Part shown: positions 38,502-48,158 of the stretch, piece by piece
How positions within the stretch are numbered: position 1 is the first letter of the stretch
Layout of the letters: every line of letters begins with the position of its first letter
Assembly: GCA_016458225.1 (NCBI GenBank)
Contig: JAEMGR010000009.1
Coordinates: 186,001-250,000, forward strand
Reading direction: 5' to 3'
From: Myxococcaceae bacterium JPH2
GTDB taxonomy: Bacteria > Myxococcota > Myxococcia > Myxococcales > Myxococcaceae
Length of the DNA stretch: 64,000 nucleotides
Notes under the pieces: generated by a model
Told to the model about the DNA's origin: nothing
Databases searched by the model: none
The model's input: only the letters and a program-made list of their open reading frames with translations
Translations under genes and position numbers: made by a program

Positions 38502-39701
38502 TTACGGCTGACCGAGCTTCTGCTTCATCTTCTCGATGCCACTGCGGTAGGCGGGGTGCTCCTTCTTGCCCAGCGCGGCCTGGTAGTTCTCCAGCGCGTC
38601 ACTCCACTGGCTCTGGCTCTCGTAGACGCGGGCGATGTTGTAGAAGGAGCTGGCCTGGATGGTGTTGGCGTTCGGGCCCGAGGCCAGCGCGATGGCCTTG
38701 CGGTTGGCCCACAGCGCCTCGGCGCTCCGGTCGAGCTTCTGGTACGCGAGGCCCAGGTTGCTGTACGCCTGCCCGTGCTCGGGGTTGTTGGCGATGGCCT
38801 CCAGGTAGAGCGCCACGGCCTCGTCCAGCTTCTTCGCGTGGTAGGCCTGCTCGCCCTGGCGGTTGAGCTTGTCCGCGAGCTTGACCTGATCCGACGACAC
38901 CTCGGGAACGGACTTGAAGCCCTCGCCGGAGATGAGGCCCTGCATGAAGTCGCCGACCTTCGAGCGGTCGCTCACGTCGGTGAACTTGTTGATGTCATAG
39001 AACTCGCCGTTGTCGCCAATGCCAAACACCACCCAGACATTGCCTGCCTTGCCCTGGGGCGGCGTGAAGGTGCGGACGAGCGAGGAGCCCACATAGACAA
39101 ACACCTTGGCCTGGCTCGCGTTGGACAGCGTGGTGGAGCCCTGCGCGTCGCCCTCGGTGTAGTTGTGCACGGCGTAGAGGTACTTCACGCCCGGCTTCTT
39201 CTTCTCCAGGGTGATGGTCTCCGGCCCGTAGCTCGTGGTGTCGTCCACGTCGAGGTTGGCCAGGTCCCCCTTCTTCTTGGAGAAGAAGACGTGGGTGGAC
39301 GGGTGCACCAGGTGCGAGTCGAGGTCCGCCGGCTTGGCGCCCCAGTTCAGCACGATGCGCATGCCGTCCAGGTTCTGGGTCATCACGGGGCTGACGGCAT
39401 ACGTCAGGCCGTTGCACGGGCAGCGCGCCACGAGGTTGGAATAGCCATCCTTCTTCACGATGAGGCTGACGCCGCTGTCGTCCAGGCCGCCAAAGGGCTT
39501 CTCGAAGCGCACCGTGCCATCCGCCGCCGTGCTGCCCTGGACGGAGGCCTCACCGTTCTTCTGAAGGATGACCTCCGCGCCGGCGATGGTCTGATCCTTC
39601 ACCGTCGCGCTGAGGATCTGCACCCGAACCGACTCTGCCCCCAACGCGCTCATCGGCAGTCCCAAACCCAGGGAGACCGCCAGCGCCAGAACCCGCTTCA
39701 T
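38502..39701 (-). CDS. Secreted protein with DUF2135 (YfaP-like) domain and TPRs
   Basis: This protein of 399 residues begins with a signal peptide (RVLALAVSLGLGLPMSALGAE). An N-terminal Ig-like segment (AGAEVILQKNGEASVQGST) is followed by a DUF2135-like domain (about 110-225, IVLNWGAKPADLDSHLVHP, ...YLYAVHNYTEGD). The C-terminal half has two or three TPR motifs (LDEAVALYLEAIANNPEHGQ, then AYSNLGLAYQKLDRS). GGAG lies seven nt upstream of ATG 39701. It probably works in the periplasm or at the surface as a scaffold, together with the deacetylase encoded downstream. Confidence 0.78.
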   Translation of the reverse strand: MKRVLALAVSLGLGLPMSALGAESVRVQILSATVKDQTIAGAEVILQKNGEASVQGSTAADGTVRFEKPFGGLDDSGVSLIVKKDGYSNLVARCPCNGLTYAVSPVMTQNLDGMRIVLNWGAKPADLDSHLVHPSTHVFFSKKKGDLANLDVDDTTSYGPETITLEKKKPGVKYLYAVHNYTEGDAQGSTTLSNASQAKVFVYVGSSLVRTFTPPQGKAGNVWVVFGIGDNGEFYDINKFTDVSDRSKVGDFMQGLISGEGFKSVPEVSSDQVKLADKLNRQGEQAYHAKKLDEAVALYLEAIANNPEHGQAYSNLGLAYQKLDRSAEALWANRKAIALASGPNANTIQASSFYNIARVYESQSQWSDALENYQAALGKKEHPAYRSGIEKMKQKLGQP

Positions 39702-39880
39702 CGTGTCACTCCGTCGAATCATTGAGATGGAAGGTGCGCCGCACGGGCCGCCCGGACGAAGTGATACTGCAAGGCGCTCGCCAGCCATAGCCCCCCATGC
39801 GCACACCGAAATGTGGGAGCGGGACCGCGCTCGCGGCGCGCCCGTGTGGCCAAAGGGACGCACCGGGCCCGCGAGAGGGC

Positions 39881-40843
39881 TCAGCCCGCGCGCGACGCCC
39901 GGTGCCACGCCACCAATCGCGCCACGCCCTCCTCCACCGGGACCTGGGGACGAAAGCCCGTCTCGCGCTCCAGCGCGGCGGTGTCCGCCCAGGTGGCCTC
40001 CATCTCGCCCACCTGGGCGGGCCGCGACTCCAGCCGGGCCGTCACACCGAGGTTCCGCTCGAGCAGCGCCACGAAGTCTCGCAGCGCCACCGCGCGGCCA
40101 AAGCCCACGTTGAGGACGCGGTGCGGCGGAGCCGAGGCCGGGGGCCTGTCGAGCACGCGCAGCACCGCCTCGGCCACGTCGTCCACGAAGGTGAAGTCGC
40201 GCCGCATCCACCCGTCGCCGTGCAGCGCGAGCGGTCGCCCCTCCTCCATCGCGCGCAGGAACAGCAAGGGCGCCATGTCCGGCCGGCCCCAGGGTCCGTA
40301 CACGGTGAAGAAGCGCAGGCCCGTGGTGGGCAGCCCGTGCTGATAGCTGGCCGCGTGCGCCATCAGCTCATTGGCGCGCTTGGTGGCGCCGTAGAGATTG
40401 AGCGGGCGATCCGCCGCGGCGTCCTCGCGAAACGGCGGCGTCCCCGCGCCATAGACAGAGCTGGAGGAGGCGTAGACGAGGTGCCCGACCCGCGCCTCGC
40501 GGCAAGCCTCCAGCACCTGGAGGAAGCCCGTGACGTTGGTGTCCGTGTAGCGCCGGGGCTCGCTGCTCGCGTCGCGTACGCCCACGCGCGCGGCCAGGTG
40601 CACCACGGCCTGGGGTCGCTCGTGCGCGAACAGCTCACACAGCGCGGGCCCGTCCGTGATGTCCACCGGCTGGTAGAGGAAGCCCCGCGTGCCCAGGAGC
40701 CGCGCCAGCCGCGCCCGCCCCGCGTTCACATCGGTGGAGGCCGGCAGGTGATCCACACCCACCACGGTGTCGCCGCGCCCGAGCAATCGCTCACAGACAT
40801 GAAACCCGATGAAGCCCGCCGCGCCTGTTACCAGAACCCGCAT
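39881..40843 (-). CDS. NAD-dependent sugar epimerase/dehydratase (UDP-glucuronate 4-epimerase-like)
   Basis: This 320-residue extended short-chain dehydrogenase/reductase has the NAD-binding motif VTGAAGFIGFHV. It has the catalytic Ser in VYASSSSVYGAG and the Y-x3-K motif in LYGATKRANELM. TGLRFFTVYGPWGRPDMAP and RDFTFVDDVAEAV are typical of UDP-glucuronate and UDP-glucose 4-epimerases. It starts four bp after the stop of the upstream lipoprotein gene. The product is likely a nucleotide sugar for surface polysaccharide. Distinguishing 4-epimerase from dehydratase would need comparison of substrate-contact residues. Confidence 0.88.
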   Translation of the reverse strand: MRVLVTGAAGFIGFHVCERLLGRGDTVVGVDHLPASTDVNAGRARLARLLGTRGFLYQPVDITDGPALCELFAHERPQAVVHLAARVGVRDASSEPRRYTDTNVTGFLQVLEACREARVGHLVYASSSSVYGAGTPPFREDAAADRPLNLYGATKRANELMAHAASYQHGLPTTGLRFFTVYGPWGRPDMAPLLFLRAMEEGRPLALHGDGWMRRDFTFVDDVAEAVLRVLDRPPASAPPHRVLNVGFGRAVALRDFVALLERNLGVTARLESRPAQVGEMEATWADTAALERETGFRPQVPVEEGVARLVAWHRASRAG

Positions 40844-40847
40844 GCGC

Positions 40848-41384
40848 TCAGGGCACGGCCCGCACGGCGTCCACCGCCGCGCGCCGCAGGTACGACTGCC
40901 AATCCGACTGCGCGGCGTACACGCTGATGACGGGCTGGGAGCGGAAGGTGTCCGTCCACTTCACCTGTCCATCGGGGCCCACCACGCCCATGCGCAGCAC
41001 CACGTCCGCCCGGCCCATCACCGCGGCGCCGGACACATCCAGCCAGTCCAGGATGATGACCACCGCGGCCTCGGCCTGGTTCTGCTGGATGAAGGACATC
41101 ACCTCGTTGGTCTGCGGCAGCGGCGCCTCGGAGGCGCGCGTCGCCACCACCTCGAAGCCGCGCTCGCTCAGCACCGCCTCCGCCTGCCTCGCGAGCACCT
41201 GCCGAGGGTTGCTCTCATCGAGCATGTCCTGGCGATAGGTGCCCGTGGGCAGCCGCTCCACGCGCGAGCCGGACACCACCACCACCTTGCGGATGGCGCC
41301 CGGCGGACGCACCTCGCGCTGGCCCGCGCAGGACGCGGCGACGAGGCACAGCAGCAGGACGGGGACGACTCGGAGGGCGCGCAT
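40848..41384 (-). CDS. Lipoprotein of unknown function
   Basis: This 178-residue protein has a lipoprotein signal (VVPVLLLCLVAASCAG) with the lipobox Cys. The mature domain contains RKVVVVSGSRVERLPTGTYR, QAEAVLSERGFEVVATR and AAVVIILDWLDVSG, ending in WQSYLRRAAVDAVRAV. The alternating strands and helices resemble small periplasmic proteins that accompany polysaccharide or organelle assembly systems, but no family is certain. It is directly upstream of the epimerase gene and 85 bp downstream of imuB. Confidence 0.65.
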   Translation of the reverse strand: MRALRVVPVLLLCLVAASCAGQREVRPPGAIRKVVVVSGSRVERLPTGTYRQDMLDESNPRQVLARQAEAVLSERGFEVVATRASEAPLPQTNEVMSFIQQNQAEAAVVIILDWLDVSGAAVMGRADVVLRMGVVGPDGQVKWTDTFRSQPVISVYAAQSDWQSYLRRAAVDAVRAVP

Positions 41385-41469
41385 GCCCCCGACGCTAGGC
41401 CACCTCGCGGCCGCCCTCCACCGACATGTGACGCAACTGCGCGAGGCCAGACACCGCGTGTCTCCCTGC

Positions 41470-42990
41470 TCAGTCAAACAATCCTTGCAGGTAGTAGCGG
41501 CCGTCGCGCGCATCGCGGAACACCCACGCGGGCCCCAGTCCCTCGAAGAACACGCGGTAGTAATCGCGCGAGAAGGCCGACTCGGACCACCACTCACCGG
41601 CCAGTCGCTCCGGCCCTTCCATCATCGTCACCCCATGACGACGCCCGTTCAGCCAGGCCGCCTGCATCCCGCCGGATGACGACAGCTCTGCCTCCAGGCA
41701 GGCGGGCTGCGCCAACAACCGGGGCGGTCGCTCCCACGCCACCGAGTCCCGCCCCACCGCGCGCCCAGGCTCCGCGGGCCGCCCCAGCAACTCCATCCCC
41801 AGTCCCCGCCGCGCCTCCGGAGGTTGGAAGCGCCGAGGCTGGTGCGCGGCCTCGGGCCGGAACGCCGCCTCCAGCGCCGAGGAGAACAGCGACTCGTCCC
41901 CCATCGTGGTCACCAACCGGGACAGCACCACCTCCAGCGCCGCGTCCCCTTCCGGCACTTCGCCCAGCGAGAGCTGCTGACCCGAGTCCTCTCCGTGCTC
42001 GTCCACCCGCGCGGCCACCTCCACCACGGGGTGCTCCACGCGCTGCTCGCTCAGCCGGTGCCGGGCCAGATCCAACAGGAGCTTCGCGCGGGCCGTGGGG
42101 CGCGCCAGCGTCAGCGGCAGCTCCAGACACCCCGTGGGATCCAACTTCAGCCGGAAGGTGAGCTTCACCGCCGCCAGGCCTCGGCCGGACAGCCGCGCGC
42201 CCAGGCGATCCAGCAGCGTCTTCAGCGCGAACTGGAGCGGCTCGAAGGACTCGACAGGCCCCTCCAGCACCACCCGCTCCTCCAGCACTTCCTCCAGCAC
42301 GGCGGGCACGAAGGGCGTGTCATCCGCGCCTCGACAGCGCGCTTGGATGCGTGCGCCCGCCGCGCCTCCGCGCGCCGTCACCGCCGCGGGAGGCAGCGCC
42401 GCCACCTGCCCCAGCGTGGACAGCCCGAGCGCCGAGAACGCCTCGGCCTCGCGAGACTCCAAGGCGGACAGCGACAGCGGCGAGAGCGCCCGGCCACTCT
42501 CGCCCTCGGCCACCACCTCCACGCGCCGCGCCCCATGCCGAGCCAGCGCCCGCGCGGTAAACGACTCCGAGGCCACCGCCACGTGCCCCCGGTAACCCTG
42601 CTCGGCGCAGACCTCCAGCACCCGGTTCCCCAGGGCCTCCTCGCCGCCCACCAGATGCGCCGCGCTCGCGTCGAACCACAGGCCTTCCGGCGCGCTGAGC
42701 TGGAAGCCCGGACACAACCCCAGCAACGCCTCCCCCAAGGCGACGAGCGCGGCCGTCTCCGCCTCCGGCCGATAGGGGAAGTTCCCCAGCGAGGGCTCCA
42801 GCGCGCACGCCGCCGTCAGCGTCAGCCCCGGCCGCGCACCGGCCCGCAGCGCGCTCGTGGACGCGAACGCCACCCGGCGCTGGCCACGCGACTCCTCCAC
42901 GAGCACGAAGGGCCGCCCCGCCAGCTCCGGCGACTCGACCACCTTGCGCTGCACCGGGAAGCGCACGAGGTGCAGATAGCCTCGCCGCAT
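41470..42990 (-). CDS. imuB: ImuB, Y-family polymerase-like protein of the mutasome
   Basis: This 506-residue protein has the Y-family polymerase layout but lacks the catalytic acids. It opens LHLVRFPVQRKVVESP and has LWFDASAAHLVGGEEAL where active polymerases have S-I-D-E. The fingers and little-finger-like region follow, then a C-terminal extension with GPERLAGEWWSESAFSRDYY and WVFRDARDGRYYLQGLFD, the conserved ImuB end. Characterised ImuB proteins link the beta clamp, ImuA and DnaE2 in SOS mutagenesis. It starts three bp after imuA. The partner dnaE2 lies 15 kb away at 23283. Confidence 0.92.
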   Translation of the reverse strand: MRRGYLHLVRFPVQRKVVESPELAGRPFVLVEESRGQRRVAFASTSALRAGARPGLTLTAACALEPSLGNFPYRPEAETAALVALGEALLGLCPGFQLSAPEGLWFDASAAHLVGGEEALGNRVLEVCAEQGYRGHVAVASESFTARALARHGARRVEVVAEGESGRALSPLSLSALESREAEAFSALGLSTLGQVAALPPAAVTARGGAAGARIQARCRGADDTPFVPAVLEEVLEERVVLEGPVESFEPLQFALKTLLDRLGARLSGRGLAAVKLTFRLKLDPTGCLELPLTLARPTARAKLLLDLARHRLSEQRVEHPVVEVAARVDEHGEDSGQQLSLGEVPEGDAALEVVLSRLVTTMGDESLFSSALEAAFRPEAAHQPRRFQPPEARRGLGMELLGRPAEPGRAVGRDSVAWERPPRLLAQPACLEAELSSSGGMQAAWLNGRRHGVTMMEGPERLAGEWWSESAFSRDYYRVFFEGLGPAWVFRDARDGRYYLQGLFD

Positions 42991-42993
42991 GGA

Positions 42994-43887
42994 TCAGCAC
43001 CGCCCCGCGCCGCGCGCCCCCTCGGCACGCGACATCGAGGGCAGGCGGACAGACCGCGCCTGGCCTTGGACTCCAGCGCCGTTGCGCAGGGCGCTCCGCT
43101 GCTCCCGCTGGAAGTCCGCCGTGGCGTCCGCGGCTCCCACCGCCACGTCCAGCAGGTGCCCGCCGCCGTCCAGCCCCAGCTCCGGATACAGCTCACTCCA
43201 CGGGCGCACCACGCGGCTGCCCGTGCCGCCCTGCCGGCTGCGCACCAGCTCCACGGACCAGCCCTCCACGCCCCGGGCCTCCAGCCGCAGCCGCGTCATC
43301 CCATCCGCGGGCGCGTCCGGCGTGGTGAGCAGCAGCAGCCCGCCACCGCGCCCCGCCGCATCCGCCAGCTTGCGCGTCTCCGGCAAAGACAACCGCGTCG
43401 GCCGCCCCGCCGCGCCCACCCCGCGCGTCAGGTCCAACACCACGCAGGCGAAGGCGCCGCTGCGAGCCAGCTGCACCGCGGCCCACACGCGCTGCTCCGG
43501 CAGCGGAGGCCGCACCACCAGGAGGCGCTCCAGGTCCACGCCCAGGGCCGCCGCCGCCGGGGGGTAAAGCTCTTTCGGCCCATCCACCCACGCGCACAGC
43601 CGCTGCTCCCGGTGCGCCGCTGCCACCGCGCGCAGGGCCAGGCTGGTGCGCCCCGAGGCCGCCTCGCCGCACAGCTCCACGGCCTGTCCCAGGGGGAAGC
43701 CTCCCGCGGGCAGCAGCGCGTCCACCGCCGCCACGCCCGTGCGCAGCACCGCCAGGTACTGGCGCGGCGCCGCCTGGAGCTTCCGGATGCGCTCGCGGAG
43801 CTGCTCGACCACCGAGCCCGTCGCCGAGCCTGTCGCCGAGGCCGCTGGTTCCGCGCGCATCGCCTGCTGATCCACCGCCGCGCTCAT
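42994..43887 (-). CDS. imuA: ImuA, RecA-like protein of the mutasome
   Basis: This 297-residue RecA/SulA-like protein begins at ATG 43887 with GGGAGG four nt upstream. An N-terminal helix (VVEQLRERIRKLQAAPRQYL) precedes a RecA-like core. VELCGEAASGRTSLAL is a Walker A with Arg replacing Lys, and FACVVLDLTRG is the Walker B strand, so ATP hydrolysis may be weak. LLLLTTPDAPADGMTRLRLE and the C-terminal VRLPSMSRAEGARGAGR follow. It is the first gene of imuA-imuB and follows a LexA-like site. Confidence 0.9.
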   Translation of the reverse strand: MSAAVDQQAMRAEPAASATGSATGSVVEQLRERIRKLQAAPRQYLAVLRTGVAAVDALLPAGGFPLGQAVELCGEAASGRTSLALRAVAAAHREQRLCAWVDGPKELYPPAAAALGVDLERLLVVRPPLPEQRVWAAVQLARSGAFACVVLDLTRGVGAAGRPTRLSLPETRKLADAAGRGGGLLLLTTPDAPADGMTRLRLEARGVEGWSVELVRSRQGGTGSRVVRPWSELYPELGLDGGGHLLDVAVGAADATADFQREQRSALRNGAGVQGQARSVRLPSMSRAEGARGAGRC

Positions 43888-43920
43888 CTCGCCTCCCGCA
43901 CACGTCCGCCAGCCCCTCGG

Positions 43921-43937
43921 CTGGACGGTCGTTCAGT
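43921..43937 (-). promoter_or_regulatory. LexA-like operator of imuA-imuB
   Basis: On the plus strand CTGGACGGTCGTTCAGT forms the dyad CTGGAC-N4-GTTCAG, 34 nt before ATG 43887. It fits 14 of 17 positions of the M. xanthus LexA box as I recall it, and 13 of 17 positions of the site before dnaE2. Confidence 0.7.
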
Positions 43938-44029
43938 ATGCTAGGAGGTCTGACACCAACCGCTGTGGACACAGGGTGGTGGATGGTGGCGGATGACGTG
44001 TCAGGTCTGGTGACGAAAAGCCGCGCGAG

Positions 44030-45247
44030 CTAGCCCGCGCAGAGCAGCTTCACATCCACCCGGGTATCGCCCACGCGACGCAGACACCCACCCAGGAAGT
44101 ACAGCCGCGCCGAGCGTCCCTCCGCGGACGGCTCGTAGCGCAGCTCGCCTCCCGCCACCGAGCACACCTGCACCGAGCCATCCGCGCGCGTCAGCTCCAC
44201 GCGCGCCAGCCGCGCATCCGGCAGGTTCATCACGTCCACGCTCTGGCCCACCGTGGCCAGCGCCGCGATGCCGATGAGCGTGTCCCGGTAGTTGCTCTTG
44301 CAGACGGAGTCCAGGTTCACCAGCTTGCGGTCGAACTTCTCCGCCATGGCGCGCTGGCGGTAGCCCGGGCCGTAGGACGTCGGGCAATCCGCGTTGCGCA
44401 CGACAGGCCCCTGCGGCGTGCTGTCCTGCACCAACTCCGCCCGCTTGTCGCTCAGCGCCACCGGCCCGATGGTGGCCCAGAGCACCTCGCGCGAGGCGCC
44501 CGTCCCGTCATGCAGGCCCTGGAAGATGGCGTAGTAGTCATCCACCGACGTCAGCAGGTTCTCCTGCTCGTGGCAGAAGTCGCGCGAGGCGTCGTCGCGC
44601 AGCGCCACCGGAGGCGGCCGCACCGTGGAGCTGCAGTCCTCCTCGTCCGTCACCACCACCACCAGCAGGCGCGCGCCATCCCGGAGGAAGCCTCCGTTGC
44701 CCCCCTGGGCGATGGCCGTGGTGCTCAGCGGGCTGGAGACGGCCAGGCGCACCGCCTCGAAGGGCGTCTCCTGGCCACTGCCCTCCGTGCCCTGCTTCAC
44801 CAGCCGGCGGAACTTCTCCACGAGGAAGCCGTCCGTGCCGTCGATGAAGCGCTCGTCCGTGGGGTTCCCGACGGCATCCGGCACCGCCTGGAGACGGCCG
44901 GCTTGATCCGGGTACTGCCGGGTGACGTCCTGGCCCGTGTTCAGGATGTGCCGCTGATACACCGACGTCGTGATGACCCCCACGCGAAAGTCCTGCGCCA
45001 CCCCGCTGCCCTCCTTGATGGCCTCCAGGAAGGCGGGCAGCTCCGTGGCGATGCCCGCCTGCTCCTCGGCCATGGAGCCGGAGTTGTCGATGACGAAGAG
45101 GATGTCCGTCTTCTGCGGCGCGACGAGCGGCGGAGCGGATTCGCAAGTCCCAGGCACGGTGGAACCCGGGTCATCCACGGGAGAATGACAGGCCGCCGCC
45201 AGCAGGGCGGACAGCAGGACGAGGGGGGCTCGGAAAGGGCGCGTCAC
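44030..45247 (-). CDS. Lipoprotein with von Willebrand factor A domain
   Basis: This 405-residue protein starts at GTG 45247 with GGAGG six nt upstream. The signal ends in the lipobox LLAAACHS. The vWA domain has an intact MIDAS (ILFVIDNSGSMAEEQ) and VVVVTDEEDCSS. Six or more cysteines in the C-terminal half suggest disulphides. The sequence between residues 120 and 210 (DGTDGFLVEKFRRLVKQ) is typical of myxobacterial vWA lipoproteins. It probably binds a partner at the cell surface through the metal site. It stands between imuA and lonV, which is divergent. Confidence 0.85.
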   Translation of the reverse strand: MTRPFRAPLVLLSALLAAACHSPVDDPGSTVPGTCESAPPLVAPQKTDILFVIDNSGSMAEEQAGIATELPAFLEAIKEGSGVAQDFRVGVITTSVYQRHILNTGQDVTRQYPDQAGRLQAVPDAVGNPTDERFIDGTDGFLVEKFRRLVKQGTEGSGQETPFEAVRLAVSSPLSTTAIAQGGNGGFLRDGARLLVVVVTDEEDCSSTVRPPPVALRDDASRDFCHEQENLLTSVDDYYAIFQGLHDGTGASREVLWATIGPVALSDKRAELVQDSTPQGPVVRNADCPTSYGPGYRQRAMAEKFDRKLVNLDSVCKSNYRDTLIGIAALATVGQSVDVMNLPDARLARVELTRADGSVQVCSVAGGELRYEPSAEGRSARLYFLGGCLRRVGDTRVDVKLLCAG

Positions 45248-45389
45248 GGGGGGCCTCCTGCACGCGGCACGCACCAGCGACGCACCGCCTCGGACAGAGG
45301 GGGCGAGCATGCCCCACCCCGCTCCTGGACGCGAGACGCGAGAGGAGCGTCGCGCATCCGACGAGGCACGGAAAAAACGCACACCGCGT

Positions 45390-45417
45390 TTGCCACATCC
45401 GTTTTGGTTGTTACCTT
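45390..45417 (+). promoter_or_regulatory. Candidate sigma-70-type promoter of lonV
   Basis: TTGCCA and TACCTT are separated by 16 nt, about 85 bp upstream of the lonV start. The surrounding bases are AT-richer than the rest of the window. Confidence 0.45.
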
Positions 45418-45502
45418 GCTTCATCTGCCGCAGAAAAACGACAGATGGTTCACCGGCTCGGTTGCTTGCTGACCGGGATCAAGAAGGAAGAGGCCGAACT
45501 TC

Positions 45503-47995
45503 ATGTCTGACGAGAAGAAGAAGGGCACCGCGGCCAGCGCCATGCCCACCGCGATGGCTCCTCCAGGGCTGATCAACAAGGAAGACATCCCGCAGGTGCT
45601 GCCCATCCTGCCGCTGCGGAACAGTGTCTTCTTCCCGGGCGGCGTGCTCCCGCTGGCCGTCGGCCGCCAGAAGACGATTGCACTCATCAAGGACGCGGTC
45701 CGTGACGACCAGGTGATTGGCGTCGTCACCCAGCGCCGCGCCGAGGAAGAGGACCCGGGCGCCTCCGACCTCTACACCATGGGCACGGTTGCCCGCATCG
45801 TGAAGCTCCTGAAGATGGGCGAGGACAACTACTCGCTCGTCGTCCAGGGTCTGGCGCGCTTCCGCGTGCTGGAGCTGGTCCAGGAGGCCCCCTACCTCAA
45901 GGCCCGCATCGACGCGGTCGAGGACAAGACCTCGGCGGAGAACGTCGAGGTGGAGGCCCTGGGCATCAACCTGAAGAAGCTCGCGCGCGAGGTCATCGAG
46001 CTGATGCCCGAGCTGCCCGCGGCGGCCACGGAGCTCGTGGAGAGCATCACGCACCCCGGCCACCTGGCGGACCTCATCGCCGCCAACGTGGACGTGCCCA
46101 TCGAGGAGAAGCAGGCCGTCCTGGAGACGGTGGACCTCAAGGCGCGGATGAAGCTGGTGCTGGAGCTGCTCAACCGCAAGCGCGAGATCCTCAAGCTCTC
46201 CAACAAGATCGACTCCGCCGTGAAGGGCGAGATGTCGAAGACCCAGCGCGAGTACTACCTGCGCCAGCAGCTCAAGGCGATCAAGGAAGAGCTCGGCGAG
46301 ATGGGCGAGGAGGAGGAGGAGCTCGACGAGCTGCAGGAGCGCCTGAAGAAGGCGGGCCTGCCGCCCGACGTGGAGAAGGTGGCGCAGAAGGAGCTCAACC
46401 GCCTGAAGACGATTCCGGCGGCCTCCAGCGAGTACACCGTCGCGCGCACCTACCTGGATTGGATCGCGGATCTGCCGTGGGCCAAGCTGTCCGAGGACAA
46501 CCTCGACATCGAGAACGCGCGCCAGCAGCTCGACAAGGATCACTTCGGCATCAAGAAGGTGAAGAAGCGCATCCTGGAGTACCTGGCCGTGCGCAAGCTG
46601 AAGAACGACATGCGCGGCCCCATCCTGTGCCTGGTCGGTCCTCCGGGCGTGGGCAAGACGTCGCTCGGCCAGAGCGTGGCCAAGGCCACGGGGCGCAAGT
46701 TCGTGCGCCTGAGCCTGGGCGGCGTGCGGGACGAGGCCGAGATCCGCGGGCACCGGCGCACCTACGTGGGCGCGCTGCCCGGCCGCTTCATCCAGAGCAT
46801 GAAGAAGGCCGGCACCAAGAACCCGGTGATGATGCTCGATGAGATCGACAAGCTGGGCGCGGACTTCCGCGGCGACCCCAGCGCGGCGCTCCTCGAGGTG
46901 CTGGATCCGGAGCAGAACAACTCGTTCAGCGACCACTACCTGGACGTGCCGTTCGACCTGTCCAAGGTGATGTTCGTCGCCACGGCGAACCAGCTCGACC
47001 CCATCCCCGGGCCGCTCCGCGACCGCATGGAGATCATCGAGCTGTCCGGCTACACGTTCGAGGAGAAGCAGCAGATCGCCCGCATCCACCTGGTGCCCAA
47101 GCAGCTCAAGGAGCACGGGCTGTCTCCGGACCACATCGAGATCACCGACGACTCGTTGCTCGTGCTGACCACCTCGTACACGCGAGAGGCCGGCGTGCGT
47201 AACCTCGAGCGGCGCATCGCGGACATCTGCCGCGCCATCGCGGTGGAGGTCGCGGGCGGCAAGACGGAGAAGCAGATCATCAACTCCGACCGCGTGAAGG
47301 AGATCCTCGGGCCCGAGATGTTCTACTCGGAGGTCGCGGAGCGCACGGAAGTCCCCGGTGTGGCCACGGGCCTCGCCTGGACGGCGGCGGGCGGCGATCT
47401 GCTCTTCATCGAGGCGACGAAGATGGCGGGCAAGGGCGGCATGACGCTCACCGGCCAGCTGGGCGACGTGATGAAGGAGAGCGCGACGGCGGCGCTCAGC
47501 TACCTGCGCAGCAAGGCGGAGTCGCTGGGCATCAGCCCGAACTTCCTCGAGAAGACGGACCTGCACCTGCACTTCCCCGCGGGCTCCATCCCCAAGGATG
47601 GTCCCTCGGCCGGCGTCACCATCCTCACCGCGCTCACCAGCCTCCTGACGGGCATCCGGGTGCGGCACGACACGGCGATGACGGGCGAGGCCACCCTGCG
47701 TGGCCTGGTGCTGCCGGTGGGCGGCATCAAGGAGAAGGTGCTGGCGGCGCACCGGGCGGGCATCAAGCGGGTCATCCTGCCCGAGCGGTGCCGCAAGGAC
47801 CTGGTGGACGTGCCGGATCAGGCCAAGAACGAGCTGGAGTTCATCTTCGTCAAGGAGATGGACGAGGTGCTCAAGGCGGCGCTGGAGACCTCGCCGTTCA
47901 AGGGCGCCGCGTCCGCCTCGGGCGGCGGTGAGCCGGGCAAGGAGGCTCCTGCCATCCCGCCCTCGGCCGAGAGCGCTCCCGAGGTCCGCGCGTAG
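45503..47995 (+). CDS. lon: ATP-dependent Lon protease, LonV type
   Basis: This 830-residue cytoplasmic AAA+ protease has an N-terminal LON substrate domain (LPILPLRNSVFFPGGVLPL), a coiled coil (TQREYYLRQQLKAIKEELGE), Walker A GPPGVGKTSL, Walker B VMMLDEIDK, and a proteolytic domain. The protease dyad is Ser702 (PKDGPSAGV) and Lys745 (GGIKEKVLAAHRAG). The N-terminus (MSDEKKKG...AMPTAMAPPG) and overall sequence recall LonV of M. xanthus, one of its two Lon enzymes, distinct from the developmental LonD/BsgA. AAGGAAG lies about 12 nt upstream of the start. It degrades damaged and regulatory proteins. A strong terminator follows. Confidence 0.95.
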   Translation: MSDEKKKGTAASAMPTAMAPPGLINKEDIPQVLPILPLRNSVFFPGGVLPLAVGRQKTIALIKDAVRDDQVIGVVTQRRAEEEDPGASDLYTMGTVARIVKLLKMGEDNYSLVVQGLARFRVLELVQEAPYLKARIDAVEDKTSAENVEVEALGINLKKLAREVIELMPELPAAATELVESITHPGHLADLIAANVDVPIEEKQAVLETVDLKARMKLVLELLNRKREILKLSNKIDSAVKGEMSKTQREYYLRQQLKAIKEELGEMGEEEEELDELQERLKKAGLPPDVEKVAQKELNRLKTIPAASSEYTVARTYLDWIADLPWAKLSEDNLDIENARQQLDKDHFGIKKVKKRILEYLAVRKLKNDMRGPILCLVGPPGVGKTSLGQSVAKATGRKFVRLSLGGVRDEAEIRGHRRTYVGALPGRFIQSMKKAGTKNPVMMLDEIDKLGADFRGDPSAALLEVLDPEQNNSFSDHYLDVPFDLSKVMFVATANQLDPIPGPLRDRMEIIELSGYTFEEKQQIARIHLVPKQLKEHGLSPDHIEITDDSLLVLTTSYTREAGVRNLERRIADICRAIAVEVAGGKTEKQIINSDRVKEILGPEMFYSEVAERTEVPGVATGLAWTAAGGDLLFIEATKMAGKGGMTLTGQLGDVMKESATAALSYLRSKAESLGISPNFLEKTDLHLHFPAGSIPKDGPSAGVTILTALTSLLTGIRVRHDTAMTGEATLRGLVLPVGGIKEKVLAAHRAGIKRVILPERCRKDLVDVPDQAKNELEFIFVKEMDEVLKAALETSPFKGAASASGGGEPGKEAPAIPPSAESAPEVRA

Positions 47996-48024
47996 TTCCA
48001 GCGGTCCTCCGTCATGAAGTCACG

Positions 48025-48065
48025 CGGGCAGGCTCCCTCCTCGGGGGCCTGCCCGTCGTCTTTTT
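48025..48065 (+). terminator. Rho-independent terminator of lonV
   Basis: CGGGCAGGC pairs with GCCTGCCCG in a perfect 9-bp stem with a 13-nt loop, followed by TCGTCTTTTT. It lies 30 bp past the lonV stop. Confidence 0.85.
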
Positions 48066-48158
48066 GGCCACGTCGGACGAAAGTCGCGCTGGGCGGACCG
48101 GGCGCGACCCACGAAGATGCCGCGCGCCACGCGCATGACGCGCGAAAGGAGCGCACCG

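Noticed and set aside
44938-44946. A further GTTCAG LexA half-site
   Set aside because: It lies inside the vWA coding region and lacks the matching left half-site.
45479-47752. A 757-codon minus-strand open frame
   Set aside because: It is antisense to lonV, which has full catalytic motifs and a ribosome site.
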